A DNA stretch of 64,000 bases from Bog-473 sp963704355 (GTDB taxonomy: Bacteria; Actinomycetota; Acidimicrobiia; Acidimicrobiales; RAAP-2): NCBI GenBank assembly GCA_963704355.1, contig OY969891.1, positions 3,968,001 through 4,032,000 of the forward strand, read 5' to 3'. Every line of letters starts with the position of its first letter. Position 1 is the first letter of the stretch. The notes under the pieces are model-generated. The model did not search any database, was not told where the DNA came from, and saw only the letters and a program-made list of their open reading frames with translations. Shown piece by piece: positions 8,039-16,159 of this stretch. A program made the translations under genes and the position numbers.

Positions 8039-8476
8039 TCAGTGCGTGGCGCGGGAGGTGCGTTCGTCGAGCGCACCGAGGAGGAAAGTCAGCTCCGAGG
8101 GCGACAGCGTGTTCACAAAGCTCACGAGTGCCGCGCCAGGGTCGCTGTCGGCCGCCAGAGCCTGGTGCATGACGACGGCCGTGTGGGCTCCCCGAACTCC
8201 AATGGGAGCAAACCGGATGGAGCGCCCATCCATCCGGCGGTTCAGGAGTCCCTTGTTGACGAGGCGGTCGAGCACCGTGGCCACGGTTGTGTAGGCATGC
8301 TTTGGAAGCGCATCGGCCACCTCACGTCCCGTCGGCTCGGGATCGGGCAGGTCCCAGACGATACCCAACACCCGCCGTTCGAGTTCTCCGAGCGTGACGA
8401 CGCCGCAGGCGCACTCAACACAGGTGCATGGATCACACGAGCACATCGGATTGTCACATTTGGTTTCCACGCTCAT
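8039..8476 (-). CDS. BlaI/MecI/CopY-family repressor with N-terminal cysteine cluster
   Basis: A 145-aa repressor. The start ATG 8476 is chosen because GGAG lies 7 nt upstream; an in-frame ATG at 8506 lacks a ribosome site. Residues 27-95 form the winged helix of the penicillinase-repressor family (LGELERRVLGIVWDLP...GREVADALP...AYTTVATVLDRLVNKGLLNRR). The C-terminus is the usual dimer helix region (LSPSELTFLLGALDE). Residues 7-24 hold seven Cys in CDNPMCSCDPCTCVECAC. Enterococcal CopY has its CxC metal motif at the C-terminus, so here metal sensing would be at the opposite end. It likely represses the copper genes upstream and may act on the TACTACG palindrome (inference). Confidence 0.88.
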   Translation of the reverse strand: MSVETKCDNPMCSCDPCTCVECACGVVTLGELERRVLGIVWDLPDPEPTGREVADALPKHAYTTVATVLDRLVNKGLLNRRMDGRSIRFAPIGVRGAHTAVVMHQALAADSDPGAALVSFVNTLSPSELTFLLGALDERTSRATH

Positions 8477-8558
8477 CAGCATGCTCCGGGTCCCGCAGCC
8501 AGACATTCATCGTACCGGGGAAAGGTCCTCTGTCGATGACGTTGCCCGTGGGCCGGGT

Positions 8559-9032
8559 TCACCCGTCGAGTTCGACCTCCTGGGCAAGGGGCGCGGGATA
8601 GGCGCTCGTCGCGTAGACCGTCACCCCGAACAGCACCAGGGTGAGCACGTGCACCGAGGTGCACCACAGGCAGATGGCGTCGATCGCGAAGAGCTCGGCG
8701 TACAACAGGTACAGCACCGTGCAGAGTCCCACCACCGCCCAGGCCAGCCGCCCGAGACGGATGGCGGGTTCGGGACGCCGCCACATGGGCGGTAGCTGGA
8801 GGACCAGCATGACGGCGAAGAACACCAAGCCGAGGACGGCCACCGGTACGCCGGCGACCGCCGAGTACGTGCTGGTAGTCACCTTCAGGCAGTTGACCAC
8901 CCCATTGTCGGAGCAAGCCAGCGACGTCGACGAAGTGAAGTGCTCGTACGCGAGGTAGCCCGCCACCCCCAATCCCAAGGCGCTGGCGACGGTCCCGACG
9001 ACCCCGGGCCACTTTGGCATCTGCTCATCCAC
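8559..9032 (-). CDS. Vitamin K epoxide reductase (VKOR) family protein
   Basis: A 157-aa four-helix membrane protein that passes electrons from disulfide-forming partners to quinone. The active CxxC is CLWC (Cys121, Cys124) at the end of a helix; the loop pair is Cys40 and Cys48 (LACSDNGVVNC), followed by the conserved STYSAVAGVP segment. The GTG start at 9032 overlaps the stop of the DUF929 gene (GTGGATGA), so the two are coupled. Together they form an oxidative folding pair on the outer face of the membrane, replacing DsbB and DsbA. Confidence 0.92.
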   Translation of the reverse strand: MDEQMPKWPGVVGTVASALGLGVAGYLAYEHFTSSTSLACSDNGVVNCLKVTTSTYSAVAGVPVAVLGLVFFAVMLVLQLPPMWRRPEPAIRLGRLAWAVVGLCTVLYLLYAELFAIDAICLWCTSVHVLTLVLFGVTVYATSAYPAPLAQEVELDG

Positions 9033-9993
9033 CGTGCGCTGCCGAACACACGGCGGCGGGCTGGCTATTGCTGAGCGAGCCGCAGATCGTCGTGATCAAC
9101 TGGGCCGCGCTGGCGTCGATATCCGCACCGATGCTCGTCGAGTTGTTGCCCACCTGGGCCGCCACAGCAGAGAACGACAGATTTTCAAGGGGGGTGAACA
9201 GGTATTGGGCCGAGGGGAGCACCTTCTTCCCTCCGAAGTCGACGAAAGGGAACGAGCCGCCGTTTGTGTCCTGCCACAGCTTGAGCTGCGCCTGCGTCGG
9301 CGTCTGCAGGGGCGCGTAGCCGTTGCCCTGCGGCTTGTTCGTGTAGACCTCCACCGGTGTGAACGTGAAATACGGGCTCGAGTACGTCGTGCCGTAGAAG
9401 GTCAGGGTGGGGACGTCTCCGTCCGCGTTGGCCGAGTGGATACGCCCCGGCTCGGGGTTGAACGTGCCGAACTTGGATAGCGCGAGGTAGAGCGGCCACC
9501 GCTCAGCCGCACAGTGCGGGCAGAACTCGGCACCGATGAACAGCAGCTCGGGCTTGGCGTCCGCCCTGAGGTACGGGGCATTGGCCGATTGAGGCGTCGC
9601 GACGATGCCGTCGGTCGGCGCCGCGGCGAGGGTCGAGACCGGAACTGCCCGCAGCTTGGCCAGGGTGGCCGCCGGAATCGGCGTGCCCTCGGGGGGCGAC
9701 CCCGCGTCGCCGGTGGAGCCCGAACCTCCCCCTCCTCCGCCGCCTCCGGCCACCTTGACGACCACCAGTACCGCCACGATGACTACCACGAGGGCGATGG
9801 CCACGATCCCATAGGTGCGGGCGCGCGCCCGACGCTGCTCGCGTGCGGCCTGTTCCTTCGCCGCCTGGCGTTCGGCAAAGCGCTGGCTCGATGCCGATTT
9901 CTTGGTGGAGCCGGTTGCGGTGGATGTTTCGCCCTTCTGTGCCTTGGTTGGCTGTCGGGGGCGTTTGTCGGGCATGACGACTCTTTTCTTCAT
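9025..9993 (-). CDS. Membrane-anchored DUF929 thioredoxin-like protein
   Basis: A 322-aa protein: a charged cytoplasmic N-terminus (1-60), one membrane helix (61-82), a Gly/Ser linker and an outside domain with the thioredoxin-like site EFCPHCAAERWP (Cys158, Cys161). This is the DUF929 family, seen in actinobacteria and archaea. The end has a further Cys pair (TTICGSLSNSQPAAVCSA). It is probably the oxidant partner of the VKOR protein encoded right after it. The start may be ATG 9993 or ATG 9975 (MPDKRP); the second has AAAGAG nearby. Confidence 0.85.
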   Translation of the reverse strand: MKKRVVMPDKRPRQPTKAQKGETSTATGSTKKSASSQRFAERQAAKEQAAREQRRARARTYGIVAIALVVVIVAVLVVVKVAGGGGGGGGSGSTGDAGSPPEGTPIPAATLAKLRAVPVSTLAAAPTDGIVATPQSANAPYLRADAKPELLFIGAEFCPHCAAERWPLYLALSKFGTFNPEPGRIHSANADGDVPTLTFYGTTYSSPYFTFTPVEVYTNKPQGNGYAPLQTPTQAQLKLWQDTNGGSFPFVDFGGKKVLPSAQYLFTPLENLSFSAVAAQVGNNSTSIGADIDASAAQLITTICGSLSNSQPAAVCSAAHGG

Positions 9994-10080
9994 TCGATCG
10001 AAGCGGGAGGCAGGGCTGACTGGTCGGCCACGCCATTGCGTGCGGATGATGACGACGCTGCTCTGCAGCGCGCAGTTCTA

Positions 10081-10092
10081 CGAGAATTCTCG
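10081..10092. promoter_or_regulatory. 12-bp perfect palindrome upstream of the DUF929/VKOR operon
   Basis: CGAGAATTCTCG reads the same on both strands and lies 88 bp upstream of the DUF929 start and 20 bp after the stop of the small membrane gene. It could be an operator, but no other copy was seen in the window and the protein that would bind it is unknown. Confidence 0.3.
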
Positions 10093-10111
10093 GCGCGCCG
10101 GCGCCGGCTCT

Positions 10112-10459
10112 TTATGCGCCGACGAGGCGCTGCGGCGGCCTGAACAGCGGGAACGGGGTTCCGGCAGGCAAGGTGCCTGCCAGTCTTCGAGCCCGGGTTA
10201 CGGCAACCAGCACCAGGAGTAGAAGGATCCCAGCGGCGATCGTGCCGGCGAAACTGACGCTGGGGAGGGGCGTCGTTGACGACGGCGATCCCCGATTACA
10301 CGACACGGCGGCGCACTCGCTCCCCGATGGGACAGGTGCGAGCGAGACGATGGCCGCGCCGCCGGGCGAGGGCGACGGAGACAGCATGGATCCCGGAACG
10401 ACGCAACTCACGGCCAGGGCCGCAAGGGTCACCAGTAGCCAGCGCCACCTCGGTGCCAC
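10112..10459 (-). CDS. Small exported membrane protein, unknown
   Basis: A 115-aa protein with an N-terminal signal or lipoprotein-like segment (WLLVTLAALAVSCVVPG), a Pro/Ser-rich outside linker with two Cys (ECAAVSCN) and one membrane helix near the end (FAGTIAAGILLLLVLVAVTRARR). The start GTG 10459 has GGAGG almost touching it, so a slightly later start is possible. It precedes the DUF929/VKOR pair on the same strand. The family is not recognised. Confidence 0.5.
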   Translation of the reverse strand: MAPRWRWLLVTLAALAVSCVVPGSMLSPSPSPGGAAIVSLAPVPSGSECAAVSCNRGSPSSTTPLPSVSFAGTIAAGILLLLVLVAVTRARRLAGTLPAGTPFPLFRPPQRLVGA

Positions 10460-10731
10460 CCTCCAAGGCTAAGCCTTCCAGTGGAGGGAAGGACGGCGGT
10501 CGCCGTCGGAGACGGCCTCCTCAGCAAACCAGCCCGAAACACGATCGGACCGACACGTTTGTGCTGGTCGTTCGTGCTTTTTTCGCAGGAGCGGTTCCTT
10601 TCGACGATCGGGATGCTCGGTGGACCGAGGTCCGCATCGCCGCCGATCCAGGTGCTGATGGGGGCGGGCCGCCCCACTCGCAAGGTGGCGGAGTCTTGTC
10701 ACTCGTACTGACAGAAGTGAAAGGAGGTCCG

Positions 10732-10773
10732 GGGCGACCTCGGGCCGCAGCGGCCCTCGGGGAGCGGTCGCCC
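10732..10773 (-). terminator. Large GC-rich hairpin just after the 10775-12124 gene
   Basis: Nested perfect stems: outer GGGCGACC (10732-10739) with GGTCGCCC (10766-10773), inner GGGCCGC (10742-10748) with GCGGCCC (10750-10756) around one base. It begins 1 bp beyond the stop codon of the upstream minus-strand gene. There is no run of U after it, so it may be a factor-assisted terminator or an RNA-stabilising structure. The rest of 10460-10731 shows nothing I can support. Confidence 0.5.
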
Positions 10774-10774
10774 G

Positions 10775-12124
10775 TTACGGAACGGACGGGTTCGTCGCCG
10801 GTCCCGCCACCTTGCGCGCCCATGCCGCGACCAATTGGAGCAGTGCGAGATAGACGGCCAGCACGATGATGATGATCAGCAGCCCCCACCCGGTGAAGTT
10901 GCCCCCGAAGACGAGGACCAGCCCGGCAACCACGACACCCACGATGCGCAGCCCGTTGAGGTGCTCGACGATCCAACCGCCGGTGCGCCGCACGCGGTCG
11001 GACCCGGCCGCGGCTTGCCCGGCGCCGGCCGTGAGCGCCTTTGCCTGCGCGGCCACCCAGCGCGCGCCCTTGGCGCAGGTGGAGCGGATCCACACGGCGT
11101 AGCGCGCCGGGCCGGCCAGCCAGGCGCCGAAGGCCACCAGGACGGCGACCAGCAGCATCCAGCGCAGGTCGGCCTGGAGGAAGCGCAGCAACGTGTCCCA
11201 CACCGCCGCGGCCACGTCGCGGTTCTCGGACTTCGCCTGGTCGAGAAAGACGCTGCGCCCGTAGCGGAGCACGCCCAGCAGGACGAGGGTGAACAAGGCC
11301 ACGCCCACGGAGACCCGAAGGAGCGTCTTGCGCCGCCGGACGGCGATGACGACGGAGAGTATCCCGATGACCAGGGCGGTCACCGGGACGGCCCATCCCA
11401 GCCGCACGAGCAGGTTGAACAGCCCCGAGAACTTCGAGATCTGCGACTTGGAGACGACCGTCAGGCCCAGGCTCTGGTTCTTGTCCAGGACCGCCTTGAG
11501 CGGGTTGAACAACGTCACGCCGCGCGAGTTGGCCTTGTCGATGAGCTGGTTCAAGGCGGGCGTGAGGTTGAGGACCAGTTGCCCGCCCTTCCCCAATTTC
11601 TCGGTGAGCGCGGTCTGCTTGCCGGTGAGGATGTCGACAACGGTCTGGTGGGTGCGGCGGTTGAGGAAGTCGAACAGTTGGCCGAACTTGGGGCTCTCGA
11701 ACACCCTGAGCGCGAGCCCGTGGACGTAGCTCTTCACCTCGTTCGTGATCGGCTGGACGATCGGCTTCGCCTTCTTGGGCAGGATCGACTCGATCTTGTT
11801 CTGGGCCACGTGCGTCGAGAAGAGCGCATCCGTCGCCTTCGTGGCGAGGGACTCCACGATGACCGGGTTGCGCGCGAGCGGGGCCATCGTGGCGACGTAC
11901 TGGTCGGTGTTGGTGACGGTGTTGATCGCCCACGCAGAAATGACCGATATCGGGATCAACAACGAGGCCAGCACGAGGAGGATCCAGGCGATGATGCCTC
12001 TCGTCCGGGGCAGGCGGTGTCGCTTCGGCACCGCCGCCGCGGGCGCCGGGTCGGAAGCGGCGCCGGGCGCGGCGCCGGGCGCGGCGGAGCCCTGGGGCGT
12101 CTCGTCGGCGACCATGTCATTCAT
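10775..12124 (-). CDS. Actinobacterial integral membrane protein, unknown
   Basis: A 449-aa protein: an Ala/Pro-rich cytoplasmic start, one helix (IIAWILLVLASLLIPISVISAW, about 44-65), a 150-aa outside region (TNTDQYVATMAPLARNPVIV...) and then four or five more helices from about residue 240, ending KVAGPATNPSVP. The topology and the ITVTNTDQYVATMAPLA-like opening of the outside domain are those of a conserved actinobacterial membrane family without known function. No enzymatic motif is seen. ATG 12124 and ATG 12115 are both possible starts. Confidence 0.8.
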   Translation of the reverse strand: MNDMVADETPQGSAAPGAAPGAASDPAPAAAVPKRHRLPRTRGIIAWILLVLASLLIPISVISAWAINTVTNTDQYVATMAPLARNPVIVESLATKATDALFSTHVAQNKIESILPKKAKPIVQPITNEVKSYVHGLALRVFESPKFGQLFDFLNRRTHQTVVDILTGKQTALTEKLGKGGQLVLNLTPALNQLIDKANSRGVTLFNPLKAVLDKNQSLGLTVVSKSQISKFSGLFNLLVRLGWAVPVTALVIGILSVVIAVRRRKTLLRVSVGVALFTLVLLGVLRYGRSVFLDQAKSENRDVAAAVWDTLLRFLQADLRWMLLVAVLVAFGAWLAGPARYAVWIRSTCAKGARWVAAQAKALTAGAGQAAAGSDRVRRTGGWIVEHLNGLRIVGVVVAGLVLVFGGNFTGWGLLIIIIVLAVYLALLQLVAAWARKVAGPATNPSVP

Positions 12125-12201
12125 TTGTCCACGCCTACCTGGGATTGCCTAGTGCCGAACGACTCTTGTCTCCCACTTTGCCCTGGTGTAGGACGTGGGG
12201 C

Positions 12202-12384
12202 GTGGATGGCTCGGACACGGTCGCACGGAACCTCCGGGTGCTCGTGCTCAGCGGGCTCTCGGTCTTCATCGCGCCGCTGGTCTTCGTGAGCGTCATCGTC
12301 CTGCGCAAAGTCAACCGCCGCGTGGGCGCCAAGGCGCGCTTCTGGAACCGGCGCCTGCAACACGAGATCGCTCGCTGGACCTAG
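12202..12384 (+). CDS. Small single-helix membrane protein
   Basis: A 60-aa frame from GTG 12202 (GGGG 4 nt upstream) with one hydrophobic helix (LVLSGLSVFIAPLVFVSVIVL) followed by a very basic tail (RKVNRRVGAKARFWNRRLQ). The inside-positive arrangement looks like a real small membrane protein. It is divergent from the 10775-12124 gene, 77 bp away. No family is recognised, so existence rather than function is claimed. Confidence 0.5.
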   Translation: MDGSDTVARNLRVLVLSGLSVFIAPLVFVSVIVLRKVNRRVGAKARFWNRRLQHEIARWT

Positions 12385-12446
12385 CACATCCCCATTAGCA
12401 CTCTCGGCATGCGGGGCGGGGCGGGCGCGGGCCTACGCTGCCGAGC

Positions 12447-12932
12447 GTGCTGACCGGCCTGGCCCACACCGCCATCTGCGTGCCCGACATCGAGGCAGCA
12501 GTGCGCTGGTACTCCGACATCCTCGGCCTACGCGTGCTCTCGCCCCCGTACACCATGCGGGGCCCGCAGATCGAGCGTGACATGGGTGAGCTCCTGCCGT
12601 CGCCCGTCGTAGTGACCGCGGCCATTGTCGGGTTCCACCGCGAGGACCGCGTGATCGAGCTCATCGAGTACCCCTTGGCCCGTGTCTCTCCCGCCGGGAC
12701 GGATGGCCCGTCGGTCACGAGGACGGGCATCACGCACGTGGGGATGCTCTGCGACGACATCGCAGCCACGAGGACGGAGTTGGAGCGGCGCGGCGTCTCC
12801 TTCCTCACCACCGGCGTCGCGGACGTGGCGGGCCTCAAGACCGCCTGGTGTCACGACCCGTGGGGCACGGTCATCATCCTGCTCGAGAAGAGTGATGCCG
12901 CCCGGCCGTACTGGGGCCAGATGCTGCCCTAG
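12447..12932 (+). CDS. VOC-superfamily (glyoxalase/dioxygenase fold) protein
   Basis: A 161-aa protein with two beta-alpha-beta-beta-beta modules: LAHTAICVPDIEAAVRWYSDILGLRV at the start and ITHVGMLCDDIAATRTELERRGV in the second half, ending in a DPWGTVIILLE strand. Metal ligand candidates are His8, Glu72 and His100-type positions and the late Glu. The substrate cannot be told; members include methylmalonyl-CoA epimerase, glyoxalases and ring-cleavage enzymes. The start is GTG 12447 and the gene stands alone. Confidence 0.85.
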   Translation: MLTGLAHTAICVPDIEAAVRWYSDILGLRVLSPPYTMRGPQIERDMGELLPSPVVVTAAIVGFHREDRVIELIEYPLARVSPAGTDGPSVTRTGITHVGMLCDDIAATRTELERRGVSFLTTGVADVAGLKTAWCHDPWGTVIILLEKSDAARPYWGQMLP

Positions 12933-13134
12933 GCCGCACCTCCCCGGTGCGGCTGACGCGCCCAACCCCGGGAGCGGCGGTGTCACCGAACGCCGACGCG
13001 AGGAGTCGCGAGGGCCTCCGGCGCCCCCGGCATGGCGGCGATGTGGCTCATCTGACCACGCGATCGCGGGAATATCGGGCGAAAAGTGGCAGAAAGATGT
13101 GCATGGTGGGGCGCGCGTCGGTCACAATGGCGCC

Positions 13135-13611
13135 ATGAACAAGCGTGAACTAGCAAGAGCGGTCGCAGTGCAGGCGGATGTGGAGCTGAGGACCGTCGTG
13201 ACGGTCATCGACGGGTTCACCGAAGTCGTCACTGCGGTCGTGGCCAAGGGCGAGCCCGTCTCCATTCCGGGTTTCGCCAAGTTCGTGAAGGTGGACCGGC
13301 CGGCGCGCATGGGACGCAACCCGGCGACCGGAGAGGCCATCCGCATCAAGGCCTCGAAGAAGGCCCGCATCACGCCGGTGAAGGCGTTCAAGGATGCGGT
13401 GCTCGCACCGGCCAAGGCGCCCAAGTTGGTCAAGGGTGCCTACCCGACGGTCGACACCGCCGTCGCTGCTGCAGGCAAGTCAGCGGCCCCGGTGGCGGCG
13501 AAGGCGCCGGCGCGCAAGGCGCCGACCAAGAAGGCCACCACGGCGCGCAAGGCACCGGCGCGCAAGGCACCGGCCAAGAAGTCGCGCGCGCGCAAGACCG
13601 CCAAGAGGTAG
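13135..13611 (+). CDS. HU-type DNA-binding protein with lysine/alanine tail
   Basis: Residues 1-90 are a complete HU/IHF fold (MNKRELARAVAVQADVE..., GFAKFVKVDRPARMGRNPATGE with the beta-arm RMGRNPATG). Residues 100-158 form a tail of KAPARKAP and KKATTARKAP repeats like the histone-H1-like tail of mycobacterial HupB. It compacts the nucleoid and probably binds RNA too. It is larger (158 aa) than classical HU (90 aa), as in other actinobacteria. The next gene begins at the last base of its stop codon. Confidence 0.95.
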   Translation: MNKRELARAVAVQADVELRTVVTVIDGFTEVVTAVVAKGEPVSIPGFAKFVKVDRPARMGRNPATGEAIRIKASKKARITPVKAFKDAVLAPAKAPKLVKGAYPTVDTAVAAAGKSAAPVAAKAPARKAPTKKATTARKAPARKAPAKKSRARKTAKR

Positions 13612-13868
13612 TGGAGCCCGGCGGCTCCGTTCCGTCCGGGGCGGAGCCGTTCGCTCCCCGACCGCTCACCCAGCCTCACCCCGACCGGCTGCCGCCGGAT
13701 CATCCCGCCTACGGCGCGATCGTCCGCGCCCATGGCGCCGCGTTGTCCGAAGATGCCGACAGCTATGTGGACCCGGTATCCGGTCTCGTCGTGCTGACGG
13801 CGGGCTACCTGGCTCACCGGGGTACGTGCTGCGACTCGGGCTGCCGCCACTGCCCCTATCTCTCCTGA
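13611..13868 (+). CDS. DUF5522 small Cys-rich protein
   Basis: An 85-aa protein with GTG start overlapping the HU stop by one base (TAGTG). The C-terminus carries HRGTCCDSGCRHCPY, the signature of the DUF5522 family, which has four closely spaced Cys and one His and may bind a metal ion. The middle segment PHPDRLPPDHPAYGAIVRAHG with a YVDPVSGLVVLTAGYL strand is also typical. Function is unknown; coupling to HU may be only genomic. Confidence 0.85.
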   Translation: MEPGGSVPSGAEPFAPRPLTQPHPDRLPPDHPAYGAIVRAHGAALSEDADSYVDPVSGLVVLTAGYLAHRGTCCDSGCRHCPYLS

Positions 13869-13940
13869 GGCAACGACGCGCCCGAGGCGTGCCCCGTATG
13901 CTTCGGCTTCGGGCAGTTGGCGAGGGAGCACGGTCACAGC

Positions 13941-14567
13941 ATGAGCGACACTTCTCAAGGACAGGGATGGTGGATGGCCTCTGACGGCAAGTGGTACCCG
14001 CCCGAGCTGTGGACGGGACCGCCCAACACCGGTCCACCGATGGCAGGACCGGGTACGACGGGCGGGGTCGAGGCGTCGGCCGGTGAGCCGGGTCAGGCGC
14101 AGTCATATCCCGGCTCGGCGCCGTCATATCCCGGCTCGGCGCCGTCATATCCCGGCTCGGCACAGTCCTACCCGAGCCAGGCGCCCGTCCCGACCGGGTC
14201 GCCGTATCCGGCAGCCGGGTATCCCCCCCAGGGCTACTCGCAGCAAGGCCAGTACCAGCCCTACGGCCAGTACCCGCAATACGGCACGGGCGTAAAGAAG
14301 ACAAACGGCCTGGCCATCGCCTCGCTCGTCTGCGGCTGCGCCGGTTTCTTGTTCTTCGTGCCGGCCATCCTCGCCATCGTCTTCGGCTTCATCGCCCGCG
14401 CGCAGATCCGACAGTCGGCCGGAACCCAAGGTGGTGATGGTCTCGCCCTGGCCGGGATCCTCGTCGGGTTCGCATGGATCGCCCTCTTCATCATCGTGAT
14501 CATCGTCACCGCCGCCAGCAACAACACCAACACCGGCGTCGTCGGCCTGCTCGGCGTCATCGGGTAG
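13941..14567 (+). CDS. DUF4190 membrane protein with Pro/Tyr/Gln-rich N-terminus
   Basis: A 208-aa protein. It begins with the actinobacterial motif GWWMASDGKWYPPE, then about 95 residues of low-complexity Ser/Tyr/Pro/Gly/Gln, including three exact SYPGSAP/Q-type units coded by a 21-bp tandem repeat. The last 90 residues are two helices (LAIASLVCGCAGFLFFVPAILAIVFGFIA and LALAGILVGFAWIALFIIVIIVTA) of the DUF4190 type. It is a likely membrane-associated scaffold; no enzyme motif is present. ATG 13941 is chosen because it fits the motif start; a TTG at 13917 is in frame. Confidence 0.85.
   Translation: MSDTSQGQGWWMASDGKWYPPELWTGPPNTGPPMAGPGTTGGVEASAGEPGQAQSYPGSAPSYPGSAPSYPGSAQSYPSQAPVPTGSPYPAAGYPPQGYSQQGQYQPYGQYPQYGTGVKKTNGLAIASLVCGCAGFLFFVPAILAIVFGFIARAQIRQSAGTQGGDGLALAGILVGFAWIALFIIVIIVTAASNNTNTGVVGLLGVIG
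14103..14165 (+). repeat. 21-bp coding tandem repeat, three copies
   Basis: Three adjacent 21-bp units (14103, 14124, 14145), of which the first two are identical and the third differs near its end. Each codes seven residues of the SYPGSAP type in the low-complexity part of the DUF4190 protein. The unit keeps the reading frame. Confidence 0.85.
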
Positions 14568-14585
14568 GGAGGGGACGGCAAGCCC

Positions 14586-15818
14586 ATGCAGGGACTGCTC
14601 TACGGGGTACGACCCGAGCGATGGACGCCTCCCGACGAGTCGAACCATCTCCTTGTCGGGTTGTCGCGCACTCCGATGGTCCTGCGGGATCTGGACCGTC
14701 CCGCGCTCTTCCGTGACGACTGGGCCGTGGCGAAGACGCGACTCACGGGGATCTGTGGCTCCGACGCCAAGATGGTCTTCATGGACTTCGGCGACGACTT
14801 CGGCGACAGCGCGCTGAACGGATACTTCAGCTTCCCGACCGTGTTCGGCCACGAGGTGGTCGCCGACGTGGTCGAGGTCGGCCCCGCCGTCACCTCCCTC
14901 GAGGTCGGTCAGCGCGTCGTCCTCAACCCCTGGCTCTCCTGCGGGCCCAGGGGAATCGACCCGCCCTGCCCGTCGTGCCAGGAAGGTGACTTCAGCATGT
15001 GCTGGCATTTCACCGAGGGGGCGATCGCCGCCGGCATCCACACGGGTACCTCCAAGGATGCCCCGGGCGGCTTCGCCGACTACCTGCCGGCGCACGAGTC
15101 GATGCTCATCCCCGTGCCCGAGGGAGTCAGCGACGAGGTGGCAGTGCTCGCCGACCCGTTCGCGGTCTCGCTGCACTCGGTCACCCGACACCCACCGCCA
15201 CCTGGCGGCCGCGTGCTCGTCTACGGAAGCGGGGCGCTCGGGAGCACGGCCACGGCGATCATCCGCTCCCTCTACCCCGATGTCGAGATCATGGTCGTGG
15301 CGCGCTTCCCGGCCCAGGCCGAACTGGCCCGGCGGCTCGGGGCGACCGTCGTGGACCCCTTCCCGGTGGAGCGGCTCCTCGAGGAGGCCGCGGCGTGGTC
15401 CGGCGGCGTGTTGCAACGGTTCGAAGGCAGCAAGCTGCCCATGGCGCACCCGGGAGGCTTCGACGTGGTCTACGACACCGTCGGAACCGCCCAGACCGCG
15501 GAGATCGGCGTGCGGTTGCTAAGGACGCGGGGCACCATGGTCAAGAGCGGCGTCCACGCACCCGAGCGCTGGGAGTGGTCGCCGCTGTACTTCAAGGAGA
15601 TCTCCTGGGTGGGTTCGAATGCCTTCGGGGTCGAGGAGGTCGACGGCATCCGAATGCACGGGATCGCCCACTACCTCCGGCTGGCCGACCAGGGCCGGGT
15701 CGACCTGACCGGGTTGCTGACCCACACGTTCCGCCTGGAGCAGTGGCGCGACGCGTTCGTCGCGCTGGCGACGCAGGAGCAGAGCGGGGCGATCAAAGTG
15801 GCCTTCGATTTTCGCTGA
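14586..15818 (+). CDS. Zinc-dependent MDR-family alcohol/sorbitol-type dehydrogenase
   Basis: A 410-aa medium-chain dehydrogenase. The catalytic zinc site is GICGSDAK with FGHEVVADV, the structural zinc loop has Cys in CPSCQEGDFSMC, and the cofactor fold is VLVYGSGALGSTA. The loop CGPRGIDPPCPSC is larger than normal and there is a 35-residue insert around EEAAAWSGGVLQRFEGSKLPM, giving a protein about 50 aa longer than common ADHs. It oxidises an unknown alcohol with NAD(P) or another carrier. The start ATG lies 18 bp after the DUF4190 stop, with GGGAGGGGACGG ahead of it. Confidence 0.9.
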   Translation: MQGLLYGVRPERWTPPDESNHLLVGLSRTPMVLRDLDRPALFRDDWAVAKTRLTGICGSDAKMVFMDFGDDFGDSALNGYFSFPTVFGHEVVADVVEVGPAVTSLEVGQRVVLNPWLSCGPRGIDPPCPSCQEGDFSMCWHFTEGAIAAGIHTGTSKDAPGGFADYLPAHESMLIPVPEGVSDEVAVLADPFAVSLHSVTRHPPPPGGRVLVYGSGALGSTATAIIRSLYPDVEIMVVARFPAQAELARRLGATVVDPFPVERLLEEAAAWSGGVLQRFEGSKLPMAHPGGFDVVYDTVGTAQTAEIGVRLLRTRGTMVKSGVHAPERWEWSPLYFKEISWVGSNAFGVEEVDGIRMHGIAHYLRLADQGRVDLTGLLTHTFRLEQWRDAFVALATQEQSGAIKVAFDFR

Positions 15819-15911
15819 GTCGAGGTCGGGCGGCTTCGCCGAGGTTTCTTTTCTGATCTCTGCTCGGTGATGTCTGCTCGGTGACGAGGGCCCGGTGATG
15901 AGAGCCGGTGA

Positions 15912-15959
15912 TGTCTCCAAAAACCGTAAACCACTCCGTGGATAGTTTTTGGAGAGACC
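15912..15959. repeat. Dispersed palindromic element, copy 1
   Basis: Arms GTCTCCAAAAAC (15913-15924) and GTTTTTGGAG (15945-15954) pair over ten bases, and the 20-base loop has its own CCAC/GTGG stem (15931-15941). Read on the minus strand it runs CTCTCCAAAAACTATCCAC ... GTTTACGGTTTTTGGAGAC, matching the copies at 23.2 and 61.1 kb. It lies between the dehydrogenase and the diiron gene, in a 341-bp gap that otherwise has only the 10-bp repeat at 16027. Confidence 0.85.
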
Positions 15960-16026
15960 CACGGGACTCTCCCACCGAACTCTCCGACGGGGACCCTCCC
16001 ACGGGACTCCTGCGCACACTCCGAGC

Positions 16027-16056
16027 CTTGGTATGACTTGGTATGACTTGGTATGA
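16027..16056 (+). repeat. Three tandem CTTGGTATGA units
   Basis: A 10-bp unit occurs exactly three times, ending 104 bp before the start of the diiron-protein gene. The spacing of one helical turn would place three identical protein sites on one DNA face; a binding function is inference. Confidence 0.7.
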
Positions 16057-16159
16057 CTCAGGAGCGACGAAGCGGGTAGCGTCGCACGTTGGGGGCCGGG
16101 GTAGCCAAGAAAGCGGAAACACCAAAACCGCGCAGAAACGATCAGGACAAGGGGGGCAC

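Noticed and set aside
12395..12403. TTAGCACTC, half of a CIRCE (HrcA) site
   Set aside because: The matching GAGTGCTAA half is absent and no heat-shock gene is near.
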